Shown: in pieces, positions 8,901-19,204 of the stretch
Layout: each line of letters starts with the position of its first letter
How positions within the stretch are numbered: the stretch's first letter is position 1
NCBI GenBank assembly: GCA_037176885.1
Contig: JAWWNJ010000224.1
Coordinates: 62,001 to 126,000, forward strand
Source of the DNA: Favolaschia claudopus
Lineage: Eukaryota; Basidiomycota; Agaricomycetes; Agaricales; Mycenaceae
Direction: 5' to 3'
Length of the DNA: 64,000 bases
Made by a program: the position numbers and the translations under genes
Notes under the pieces: generated by a model
Told to the model about the DNA's origin: nothing
Seen by the model: only the letters and a program-made list of their open reading frames with translations
Database searches by the model: none

Positions 8901-11199
8901 AGCAGTGGCAAGAATGACACTTTTCCACTGCGCGGCGTATCGATTGTTGTCCAAAGCGTCCAGGAGATGAGGAATCGAGGAGGGGACGGAGCGAGGGGGA
9001 GTAGGGAGAAAGCCTTGCGAGAATGACAAACCAAAGTCGGCAATATTCGGCGTCGAATTTCGGCCGTCGGAGGCGAGATTTTGCAAAGGAGCTTCGAGGT
9101 AAAGGGTGGCGAGGATCCCATTGATGTGCATGGGAAAGGCATGCATGGGAAAGGCATGGCGGATGTATGTGGAGGATGGCGAATCGAAGAAACGTGTCCT
9201 CTTTCTCTCCGCTTTCGTTTGGTCAAACACCCTCGGTATTGTGGTCCATCCCCCCCAAGTTTACTCCATGGACGATGCTTTGGTATACAAGTAGGTTGCC
9301 TCTCTCCACGGAATGAAGCACGGATATCTGACGACGGCGGGTACAGCCCGGGAGGATACGTTGCGAGTGAGCCACGGGCAATGCTTCGTCTCGGTGCGGA
9401 TGTATCCTCGTTAGATGAGATGGTGTCGCCAACACTGGTGTACATTCATGAATGAGGCAACAAGGAGCGAGAGATTCGGGTGCGGATGTGTGCCAGCGCT
9501 GCCAGCACTACAAGCAGTGCTTCAATGCATACTGACGCTCGCCACCGATTCATTCGGTGATCTACCACTGGCACTTGAATCATCCTCGCGGACGGGCTTT
9601 GTCGATCAGAATCTTCTTTTCTCCTGCACTTAAGGCGCTACGTCGCAGCGCCGTGTGTACCCCTTGGTCGTCAATCTCCTTCATCGACGTGACACTCCAG
9701 GTGATGAACATCGCTGGCTTTGTGGCTGAATTGTGTATCGCCTACGTGCGTGCCGCCTTCGTGTTATCTATCTTCGCTGATATATAGACGCAGATTGTCG
9801 TCAGTATATTCAAGAGCCCTTCGTCCGCTCCCGACCTTCTCAAAGCTCCGTCGTTCAAGCCCGCTCGGTGCCCTGCTCGATGCCATCGCGCGTGGCTTTC
9901 CCTGCATAGTTCGAAGCTGCCTCTAGATGCTCGCTTCCGCCGTCTGTCAAGATCCTAGCCAGTAGCCTTCAAAACATGATCCCTGGACCCTCTCGTGCCC
10001 GTATCCTGTATCCAATCTTCCACCCTTCGGTGCTATCCCCCTTGATCTGTGTCTCTGCAGACACCTTCGGTGCTTTGCTCAAGGTTTTGTGCAATCTACT
10101 CTCCCTCGTCTTCCCGACACACAGCGGCGCATCGTCGGCTCACGCTGCCAAGAAGCGATCGGATCGTGTTCTCTCCAAGAAGAAGGTTCCTTTACCCAAG
10201 TACTGGTTAACGATTCATCTCAATACACCTCTCAATACACCGAGCCTTGTTCTTGCTCGCTCCCGATAAGCCTTCCAGAATGTTTCGCTTGACGAAGGCC
10301 ATTGTAGCAGCATCCCATGGTGCCGCCTTTGTCGCTGGATGGTGTGTACACTCGGTACGTTCCGCGCTTGGTATCCTCGAATGTGTCCGCTGATACCTCG
10401 ATACAGATCCTCCTCGTCTTGAAGGCTTTGCGCACGTATGCTATCACCATCATGGCACCATGCAGTATGGCCGGCGCTGTCTTCAACGCTACATGGCATC
10501 CATTGGTCTCTGTACGTTCTTCTCCTCGATACTTCTTTTCCGCTTGTCGTTTCTTTTCGCTGATATCCCGAGGCAGGTCTTCAAGACTTCTTAACTCAAT
10601 CCCGTCAAGATCTTCCTCAATGCGAAGTCGTGTGGCTCTTCGCGCATACGGCGAATGTGCCATGTCCTTTGTCGTCTACCCCCAAGATCACAGCTAGCTC
10701 TCAAATCGATTCCTTCAATGCCCGCGTCCTGCTCCGCTTGTTTCTTGTGTTGCTTGACTGCGCCACTACCTCTCCGCTAGCCTCACAACGGCGGTGAAAA
10801 CCTGTCTTCCTCTCCATCGACCTGTCGACGATGCGCGCAGTCTGAGCGCCACCCTGGCCGTGGCCCTACTCGACGAAGGTTCCTCTCTCCAAGTCTAAAG
10901 TCCTCACTTCCATTTCATGGCTTCCAGAGTATCAGTGCCAACTAGGTCGAATCACAACGGACTCCTTCCTCGTACTTATGTCTCGCGTCGGTAGTTTGCG
11001 AATTCGATACATTCCACATGTACATCGTTAGAGCACATTACCGCGCATATGCCCTAACTTTCAGTTTTTACCGGCACGTAGATGAGTACAGGCTGTGAAT
11101 GTACACTTGGTAATAAATAATAAATCCTTTCTCCCGCGATTTTGTGCCTCAAACAGTGTACTGACCGAGACTCACTTCACCTGCCGGGGAGGAGGAGAG
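8901..11199. other. long region without a supported gene
   Basis: Several open frames exist on both strands, but none has a family motif, a consistent intron pattern or a partner in the duplicated blocks. A 14-15 bp unit (CATGGGAAAGG core) is repeated in tandem at about 9128-9160. Pyrimidine-rich plus-strand text from 9500 to 10900 has some splice-like sites but no convincing protein. Confidence 0.5.
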
Positions 11200-11204
11200 G
11201 GTCG

Positions 11205-11255
11205 ATAGATTGCCATATTTGGGCAAAGGATCACCAAATCGGGACTTCGTGCATC
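11205..11255 (-). promoter_or_regulatory. orphan relic of the F-box upstream element
   Basis: GCCATATTTGGGCAAAGGAT followed by CACCAAATCGGGACTTC resembles the F-box family element, but no F-box gene lies next to it on either side. It may mark a lost F-box gene. Confidence 0.35.
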
Positions 11256-11580
11256 CAAGGTGCTTGAGATCGAGTTGTTGCAGAGCATCAATGCGGCTTC
11301 AGCGTACTCGTCGTATGCTTTCAGTAGTCCTTAGGCCTGAAATATTTACACTTGGTCGAAGTTTCACACCGTGACTTCTCCACCGAACAGAAGAGATCAA
11401 GAAAGCTGTGATGTTCTTTGAGCACAAAACATGAGAACTAGGCAACAGAGATAAGCAGCACGGAACGGTAGTATACTGTCGCAAAATCGTCAGATAGGTC
11501 AGACTCGGAAGACAAAAACGACGCACAGTAACTCGTATCTCCAGGCTCCTAGAATTATCAAGCCAGTCAGCAACCAGCAT

Positions 11581-12948
11581 TTATTCACAAGGAAACACAC
11601 GCACATTTCCCATATAGCCGGCGTATTCCGTATAATCGGGATCCAGCTCTTGGAATTCCGTCTTCGGCATCAAATCCTCCTCCTCGATCCTGATGCTTTT
11701 CTTGGCCGGCGTTCCGTCCAAGTTCGCCAGATGCACAATCTCGGTATCTCCGTCCCCATAATACTCCTCCAAAGCGAAGCCACTGTCAGAAAATCGACGC
11801 TTCCCAGCCTTCCCGTACATCCAATTCGACGCAGGCTCATCCATACTGGGCGTTCCGCTAAGTGTATGCTTGATGCAGGCGAGGTGAAATTTGAGGTTGA
11901 GGGACTCCTTTTTGCAAATGCGAACGAGAACGGCGACGAGGTGGGCGTCGATGCCTTTCAGCGAGGTGCGCTTGAGACTTTTGCTGGAATACTCGTGGTC
12001 GAGGATGTATGCGATCTGTTCGACATCGTCGCCGTAACGCTGTTCGTCCCAGTTGCGGAGAACGGTCGTGAGATTCTGGATGGCGGCGTCGGAGTCGGGG
12101 ATGGAAGGAGGCAGGGTGTTGCGAGCGGTGTGGATAAGCTTGTATGAGAGGGCGAGACGAAAACCGGAGGTGATGGGTTTGACTTCGTGTTTGACGTCCG
12201 TGTACCAGGTCAAGAGAGTGAAGTTGACGGCAGAGGAAGATGCAGTGTCGAAAGTCGTGTTTTTGGCGCCATGAGAAACGCGGACCTGGCCGCCAGTGTA
12301 TTCGGATGGGAGAATGATGATAATCGTAGCGAACATCCCTGGTTCTTTTTCGGTGCTGGGATAGAATCAGCGAAAGATATGTTGTCGGATAGATGAACGA
12401 CAAACTCTTGGTGGGGAGAAAAGCTGAATGGGAGACATTAGCTTGGCCGATGCCGGAAAGAAAAGACCATACTGCGATTCCGTCTCATACAGCAACAGTT
12501 TGTACAAGTCGCACCGAGGAGCGATGGCTGGTGAGTAGGAAACGCCTAACGCTTGGACCGCTTCCTTCACAACGGTCTCGGCTACGAATTTATTCCAGGC
12601 GGGATTTGAAAACTTCACAGCGTCCGCTGCTACTTCCCAGGTGTTTCGAACAGCAGTATCGACCACGGTCTTATCTCCATGACCAAAGGGTGCCTGTTTT
12701 GCATGTGAACGAAGAATCTCCGCATCTCTGGGGCTGAGAGGCAATCCGATGGGACCCAGTCCATCAACGCTAAGACATGGGAGGGGTACGTTGTCTAGAA
12801 CGGCGGAGTGTGCATATTTTCCGGTGAACGCAAAATCGGCAGACAGAGCAGCTTCAAGGTCTTCCCGAAGCTCGCCATCGACGAATTCTTCGTCTGAAGA
12901 ATTCTCTTCATCCTCTTCAAGCTCAACTATATCAGTAGAATTTTCCAT
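11581..12948 (-). CDS. 2-oxoglutarate/Fe(II) oxygenase-like protein
   Basis: Exons on the minus strand are 12948-12473, 12423-12406 and 12355-11581, giving 422 residues. The two introns are 49 and 50 nt with GT-AG ends. The middle exon is only 18 nt; with it the product reads SHFSPHQDTEKEPGMFAT, restoring the iron-binding H163-x-D165. A distal H221 (TDVKHEV) and R231 (TSGFRLA) complete the expected iron and 2-oxoglutarate ligands of the prolyl-4-hydroxylase-like fold. The N-terminus is acidic (residues 1-35). Large Agaricomycete families of this type exist, but their substrates are unknown. The gene diverges from the terpene synthase across 674 bases. Confidence 0.85.
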
Positions 12949-13622
12949 ATTCTGCCGTTAGTAGACGAAAGTCACAACTTGCTGGACGAGCAAGCGGTGG
13001 AGCACTGGAGGAAACTCGGGGGAGGTCAGGAAGGCAAGAGGAAGGTGTGACATTGAGGTCATGTGAGTCACTGTCACGCGTTGACCTTTCCAGACCTTTC
13101 CCCTCATCCCCCACCTTACTTAAGCTCTTGTGTACGCGCGTTCGTCGACGATTTTTTGTCAGGGACTGAGGTCCAGGAAGTGGAACTGACAACAGATTCT
13201 GAGAGCTCGCACGCTCCCTCGCATCTCCCTGTGCATGATAACAGCACCTTGATTACGAATTCATGGGTTGGCACTTCCGACCGGCCCACCCGGCGTCTCG
13301 GACAGTCGGCGAGTTGGACTCGAAATGTCTTGCTTTAATGCTTGTTTGTTCATCTCAGCGTCGGGTCTACTCCGACAAGAAACGGGTGTTGGTACTACTA
13401 GTAGCCCAATAGGCATTTGACAATTCAGCCAAGCTCGGTAGTAACGGCTCGGCCACTGAACCGTCGAGCGCGCGACGTCGCGCGTTACGCAAAACACTGA
13501 CAGTCGCCTCGGAATTATTCTGCGGCATGCGCAGTTTTTTTTCCTTCCTCCCTTCCTCCCTCGGTGAGAGTGAAGGAGTATAAAATGCCAGACTTTCTGT
13601 ACGGGTTCCCGCTACAACAATA
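12949..13622. promoter_or_regulatory. divergent promoter region of the oxygenase and terpene synthase genes
   Basis: Shared upstream region of two divergent genes. It contains pyrimidine-rich runs near 13537-13562 and a TATA box near the terpene synthase start. No coding frame is supported. Confidence 0.5.
13579..13585 (+). promoter_or_regulatory. TATA box of the terpene synthase gene
   Basis: TATAAAA lies 38 bases before the ATG at 13623, which supports that start and a very short leader. Confidence 0.6.
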
Positions 13623-14933
13623 ATGCTTAATCTGGGCTCACACGACTATGTTCAGACCATGCGCGGACAGGCACTGAAATTCCCCAATCTCGATCTTCCC
13701 ATGAAAGATTGGCCCAAAGGCATCAGCACCGAGTACGAGGAGCTGAAAATGGTACAGCATACCGAATTGAAGAAGTATGTGAATTGATTCTCATTCTCCC
13801 TTCACGTTGAAACGTTAGGTAGGCTTGTCGGAGAGGGTAGAGCGTACGAAATATGCGTATCGACAGACTGTCCCTATCTCGCTTCGACATGGTTTCCGCA
13901 CGCCAGTTGGGAGGGATTGAGATTGGCTTCACAAGTCATCACATTTGTGAGTAGCTGATCGCTCTTGTCTTCCTCACATAGTGGAGTCACCCTTCCATAC
14001 AGTTATATTTGTGGGACGACGGTAAGTAGCTATCACTACGATTTGTAGCCAGCTCCTTACTCATGGTACCACTAGCGATCGACACGCCGGAACTCACGGA
14101 CATGTACTATGACTGTGCAGCTGGTAACAAATTTAGACAAGACTCTAGAGATCTATTCAATAGATATCTGGCGCGCATACTCGGTCCTGCAAGGGGTTCG
14201 GACGCGGGACTTATTCCTCCGTTACGCAGTTTTATCCCGATTGGAGAAGCTTGCGCCTTTCGAATGAGTGAAGGACAACGGGACCAGATTCTCGCTGAGC
14301 TCAATAAATATACGGACGCTTGCGACGTCGAACAGCATTCTGAGATGAGTGGGCAAGCTCCTACTATCGAGGAATACCTTCCTCGCCGTATGGGAACAAG
14401 CGCAGTGGGATTTGTGGTAGCGTGTCTTGAGTGAGTCTTTCATTTCATGCATGGGCAGAGCTGTGATGGGGCAGATATATTCTAGGGATCGACCTAGGCA
14501 ATGCGCTACGATCTGACGAAGACGTTAAAACAGTTTTCAACGAAACCGTTGTCAACATAGCGGTTCGTGTTACCTGATTACTTCCCACCCGCGATAAGTA
14601 TATATTTGCTAGATCACGAACGACATCCTCTCATTGCGTCGAGAACTACGATACCCATTTTACAACAACGCTGTCGCAGTCCTTTACCACCAGCATCGGG
14701 ATCTACAGACCGCCGTCGACGAGACACACAAGATCATCCTCGCCAGCATCAATCGGCTCGAGGTGGCAGCGAAGAAGATCCTCAAGCGTTACCCGGAGCG
14801 CCGCGAGGATCTTACAGCTTGGATAGATGGGTGTAAGACTATGTGCACCGGGAATGTCAGATGGAGTTTGCACATCGCGCGGTACTCTTTGGGTGTTGAT
14901 GCGCTGGATGGAACGACAGGAATCAGGATATAG
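13623..14933 (+). CDS. class I sesquiterpene synthase
   Basis: Exons 13623-13774, 13823-13946, 14003-14021, 14076-14430, 14475-14562 and 14613-14933 give 352 residues, the usual size for a single-domain fungal terpene cyclase. The metal-binding motif DDAID (97-101, in LYLWDDAIDTPE) is complete. The second motif NDILSLRRE (N249, D250, S253, E257) fits NDxxSxxxE, and the C-terminal R336-Y337 pair that senses diphosphate is present. The enzyme should cyclise farnesyl diphosphate with Mg2+ in the cytosol; the product cannot be predicted. Exon 3 is only 19 nt and carries the DD pair. A hydrolase gene follows on the same strand 580 bases downstream, so a small biosynthetic cluster is possible. Confidence 0.9.
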
Positions 14934-15513
14934 ATGATGTGCCCGATGTCAGTGCGCCCAATTCTACTTTTTTTCGTCCTTCAATCTTGATATGGCTGAC
15001 GACTCGGATATTACTATTCAACAGTGACGTTCACCGTCTTCGAAGCAAGGACTAGCAAGGACTAGGGCGACCGTTACAATCACGTTTGAGGTCACAACAA
15101 GGCACTGTCTGATTTCGGAGAACGTCTTTGCTTTTTGTCCATTTTATTTGGCCGCCGTATGAAGTGGATCCGAAAGCGGGCTCTTTCGACGGCGTACATC
15201 GTACCAGACATGCCGCCCGTCGTTAGTGAGTGTGCCGTGTAGAGCGTATTAAACAGACAACAATAGATTATCCACGGATTCAGAATGGGTTGCTGGCAAC
15301 CGTATTTCCCGTCGATTCCTGTGGAACCGTTGTATCTCCTTCAAGGTCTGTGAAAGATTTGTCAGAGCCCGATAGCGCTCTCCATCAGGACGATATGATT
15401 ATAATTACCGAAAAAGTCGCGCGTCCAACCTTGAATCGGAATTGGTAAGCTGGTTCAGAGGTCATTATGAATTCTGGAAACGACGGAGAATGTCCGCAGT
15501 GGAAGGTTTAAAT
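14934..15513. other. intergenic region between terpene synthase and hydrolase
   Basis: No gene is seen. A short direct repeat (AAGGACTAGC, AAGGACTAGG) lies near 15047-15066. In-frame ATGs occur at 15490 and 15514 at the right end. Confidence 0.5.
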
Positions 15514-16927
15514 ATGGCTCGAACTTCAACCTCGTATCCTTCGTCTCGTCTCATGTTATTCTCGACCCTCTTCCTGCTAATTTGCTCCGCATCGACCATC
15601 GTCGGGATCAGGGCCTCCGCCTACCCCCCGGCAGCCGTCAACACCTCCCTCGAGAATCTTACCCTCTTGAATCACGGCACACCCGGAGAAGGCTACATGA
15701 ATCCCAAGGACTACAGGACAATTAAAACCCAGCGGGGATTCAGATATTCATATTACTTTTCTCCTGCCTCCAAGGGCAAGCCGGTCCTGTTCATGGCGCA
15801 CGGATTTCCAACCACCTCTGTGTTGTTCAAGAAGGAAGTTCCGTTTTTCAAGGAACGCGGATACGGCCTTATTGTCCCTGACCAGCTGGGATTCGGCGGT
15901 TCCGACAAGCCTTCCGACCCGAAGATGTATGCAGGTCGCGGAATTTCGCGGGACGCCATCGACATCCTCGACGCCGAGGGGATCGAGCAGGTCGTTGCGG
16001 TAGGGCATGACTGGTGTGTATATTCAGTTCATTTCGATGACACGCTGAGTGACTATAACATGCTAACCTTTTATTCGCAGGGGCTCTTCCACCGTCTCCA
16101 CCATGCTGCGTTACTTCCCTGAGCGCGTCTCCGCAGTCGCCTTTCTTGCCATTGGATACAACCCCGCCGACGGCGCGCTGAACCTCATCCTTCAGCCCGA
16201 GGAAGTCATCCGTCTCTTCGGATCCGATTTGTACGCGTACATGCGATTCTTCGTGGCGGCTGATGCACCTGGTCTCATGGAGAAGCATGTTCGTGGATGT
16301 TATGCTTACCTGTTTTCGCTCATCATTTAACTGCGTCGTTCTCAAGATGGACTCATTCCTCAGCCTAGCTTATCCTCCGACTCCGGAAGAGTGGAAGACC
16401 AGTATGTCTGTCGACGGTGCCGCTCGTAAATGGGTGGAAAGCAACACTATCAAATCGCGACCTTCTTTTATGTCTGTCAAAGTCAGTGTTTTCGAGTTTT
16501 CAAGCAGGTACATGAATCACGTACCGCCAATACAGGAGCAAAATTTCCTCAAGGCTTCGTTTCTCAAAAGCGGCATGTCCGCGCCGCTGAGTGTCTACAA
16601 GTCGATGATCGAGAATTACAATCTAGAGGAGGATGCTCGTGCGTCAAGGCAACTTGCTTCCATCTTACATTTATCGCTCACCTTGTTTTGCATTTCCACT
16701 TCAACCCAGAACTCCCTGCTTCCGCACGAGACGTTTTCCAGCCCGTTCTCTACATAGCGTTTACCGCAGACAACCTCGGACCGAAGGCGATGGCAGAAAT
16801 GGCACATACCCAGTATGTTAAGGGGCCGTTGACCAATCGAGAGGTTGAAGGTGCCGGGCATTGGGGGCTGATGTCTCATCCGATTGAGATAAGTCATTTC
16901 ATCCTCGAGTGGTTGGAGGCTTTGTAG
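15514..16927 (+). CDS. alpha/beta hydrolase, epoxide-hydrolase-like, with N-terminal signal
   Basis: Exons 15514-16013, 16081-16288, 16347-16481, 16536-16638 and 16710-16927 give 387 residues; an ATG at 15490 is an alternative start. Residues about 12-36 are hydrophobic (LMLFSTLFLLICSAS), a signal peptide or membrane anchor. The oxyanion motif HGFP is at 96-99, the nucleophile elbow GHDWGS has D166, and the catalytic base is H366 in GAGHWG. An aspartate nucleophile after GHD is typical of soluble epoxide hydrolases and haloalkane dehalogenases. The third intron is 54 nt, a multiple of three, so retention would add 18 in-frame residues. Being next to a terpene synthase, it could act on an epoxidised terpenoid; that is inference. 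Confidence 0.85.
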
Positions 16928-17467
16928 GGCAGAGAGGATGGTTGGAAGATAGATCAGGATGCAGAAATTACAGTACAGTAACGGGTATTATTTTCCCATA
17001 AGTAACGGCGAAAATTTGGCTCCGTCTTTAAATGGCACAGAAGCAAGCGCTTGGGAGAAAATAAGATGAGAAGAGTCCAGCCCGGCGGGTGCACGAGTCG
17101 CAATGGTGAGAACGAGGAAGACGCGTCAAGTCACATATCACGCGTACGTATCCGCGATCACAGCATCACGCGTCACTCATACTGAATATACTTATATGGG
17201 AAAAGTTTTGCCGAATCGGGATAGTGTCCCCGCAATTGACCTCGACACAACGCAACGGTCGCAACCGGCAACCATACCCAAGCTAACTGGTCGCTGCGAC
17301 TTCTTCGACGCTACATGGGTATTTTGACTTGCGATAATGGCGCTCCAAAGGTTGATAACAAATTTAAAAATTCTGGCAATCGCCTCGTAGCGGCGGTCCC
17401 AATGCAAGCAACATGTTCACTACGTTTACCGCCGCTTTTCTTGCGTTTCGAGAGTCAGTTATCATGA
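16928..17467. other. intergenic region and left flank of duplicated block (copy B)
   Basis: No gene is seen. From about 17215 the sequence matches the left flank of F3 copy A (about 4690-4988), so the duplication boundary lies near 17190-17215. Confidence 0.55.
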
Positions 17468-19045
17468 CTAGGGTTCTGGCCCCGTGGAAGCATTGCTAGA
17501 GAAGACGCAGTCAAGATTGAGAATTGTTTGTGAGGTGATACTTGGCTTGCATGAGCAGTAGAATGAAACAAAAACTGACACACATACCGGATATTCAGAA
17601 GTATGCTTAATCGTGGTCTCGATCCGAATATCAACCCCGTCGTCCATCAATGCCCGAATCTTCGCTAGAGCGGAGGCGTCTGGAGTATTATCAACGGACC
17701 CGGCTTTTCGAGTGAGGTGGAAGGTTTTCAGTCTGGGGGCGTTTCCTCGGTTGTACCACCTCGCAGAGAGCATATCGGCTAGCTCAACAAACGGTATGCC
17801 CGTCTGGCAATCTGGAAGATATAGAGACTCCAAATTTGGCAAAAATGTGGGGTTCGTCGCAATACGGGCAAATAGTTTCGACAGCGCACTTTGATACCAG
17901 TTTACATGGATGGTGACTTTGCTGGCCATATCGGTCATAGCCAAGGTGGACAGTGCCATATCTTCGTACCGACCACCGCAGACCACGGACTCCACAACAC
18001 AATTGGACAGTCTGAAAAGGGCGAGGAGCGCTGCTCCATCGCTGTCTTGTACGGGTGACTCGGATGAGTACCTGATGTCGAATGTCGTGAGCCGGGGAAG
18101 TGTGAGGTAGTGAATGAATTTCGAAAATCGCTGGAATGCGTTTGGAAGCGAAAGCTTGCGAACGTGATGGAGAATGACTGGCGTTGGTGGAGCCTCGCCA
18201 GGACGTTGACGGAGGTCAAGGGAGAGCTCTACAAGGTTCGGAGTCTGATGCAGAACCTCGATAGCACAGGCGATACTCTGGCCGAATAGAGTAAGATGTG
18301 TGAGCTGAGCCCAGGGAAGGGAGATGGAGTCTGGTGGCAAGTGCCAGAGCTGAACTTTTCGTAATTCGGGAGCTTCGAAGAATGCTGTGACAGGATCACC
18401 GGGGGCGTCGATATCCTGGCGCCCAACGTCCAATTCGCACAAAAGCGGAATGCGACCTCGAATTGTGTCGATTGGGAATAAGATAGGTGTATTTAGATAG
18501 CATCCCAATACACGCCATCTTGGGGAATAGGAAGCGATTGAGGGAAACAGCAGTCGAGTTTGGACATCGCGATGATGTGAACCCACGAAATCTAGATACA
18601 GCATATGACTGCCTGTGCGCGAAAGCCAGCAATCGAGGAGTTTCCGCCAGTCTGGCCCAGGCGGGTTCTTTTGCAAGGACGTTGCCCGTATGCGATTCCA
18701 CAGGGAAGGCATCTGGACTGCAATGGAGCGCCATGCTCTGCAGACGTGGGACAGGCAAAGTGGGCCCACGTGGCGTGCCTTCTCCAGATTGAAAAGAGGA
18801 ATCTGCAGCTCGCCCCCGTCGTCAAGGAGGTCATCGAAGTAATGCGCAAAGATTTCGGTGGTGATGTCGGCGGGAAGGGAGAGGATAGGGTATACGATGG
18901 CGTTCAAAGCAGTCACGATCAATCTTCGTTCTGCTTCGAGGCGCTCGATTTGCGCATATAGATCGTTGATTTGAAGAGAAAGTTCCGTGAACCGGTTTCG
19001 GAGTGACGGATTGGAAGGAACGACGTCCGGAATAGCTGAATCCAT
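17468..19045 (-). CDS. F-box domain protein F3 (copy B)
   Basis: A frame of 525 residues from the ATG at 19045 (MDSAIPDVV), with the helix, the F-box (YPILSLPADITTEIFAHY; LCLSHVCRAWRSIAVQM) and a repeat-rich C-terminus. It is almost collinear with F3 copy A. A GTATGT donor near 17590 and an AG acceptor 42 nt downstream would remove 14 in-frame residues near the C-terminus. The F-box family is otherwise absent from this 10-46 kb part of the window, so this copy arrived by segmental duplication together with block X. Predicted SCF substrate receptor, target unknown. Confidence 0.9.
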   Translation of the reverse strand: MDSAIPDVVPSNPSLRNRFTELSLQINDLYAQIERLEAERRLIVTALNAIVYPILSLPADITTEIFAHYFDDLLDDGGELQIPLFNLEKARHVGPLCLSHVCRAWRSIAVQMPSLWNRIRATSLQKNPPGPDWRKLLDCWLSRTGSHMLYLDFVGSHHRDVQTRLLFPSIASYSPRWRVLGCYLNTPILFPIDTIRGRIPLLCELDVGRQDIDAPGDPVTAFFEAPELRKVQLWHLPPDSISLPWAQLTHLTLFGQSIACAIEVLHQTPNLVELSLDLRQRPGEAPPTPVILHHVRKLSLPNAFQRFSKFIHYLTLPRLTTFDIRYSSESPVQDSDGAALLALFRLSNCVVESVVCGGRYEDMALSTLAMTDMASKVTIHVNWYQSALSKLFARIATNPTFLPNLESLYLPDCQTGIPFVELADMLSARWYNRGNAPRLKTFHLTRKAGSVDNTPDASALAKIRALMDDGVDIRIETTIKHTSEYPVCVSVFVSFYCSCKPSITSQTILNLDCVFSSNASTGPEP

Positions 19046-19163
19046 GGCAGGATGAGGGGGGAAAGAGGACAGACAAATCAAAAGGCAAACCGCATGTAAG
19101 CTGAGCTGGACTGACTCACCTAGACTCAGAGTGCGGCAAAACGAGTGACCGTATGTGACAATT

Positions 19164-19196
19164 GCCCAATATGGGAGAATAATTGCCAAATTCGGA
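19164..19196 (-). promoter_or_regulatory. F3-type upstream element (copy B)
   Basis: GCCCAATATGGGAGAATAAT followed by TGCCAAAT, about 120 bases upstream of the copy B ATG. It is almost identical to 6636-6668. Confidence 0.45.
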
Positions 19197-19204
19197 TGTC
19201 TTCC

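Noticed and set aside
8774..9445. 223-residue minus-strand frame
   Set aside because: No motif, biased composition, a short tandem repeat inside, and no similar frame at the equivalent place near 21.3-21.7 kb.
9976..10697. Plus-strand frames of 97 and 126 residues with splice-like sites
   Set aside because: Joining them in any phase gives no recognisable domain; pyrimidine-rich text can create chance frames.
16482..16535. Reading the hydrolase gene through the 54-nt segment as coding
   Set aside because: The segment keeps frame, but its translation does not fit the lid region of related hydrolases and it has GT and CAG borders; retention remains possible as an isoform.
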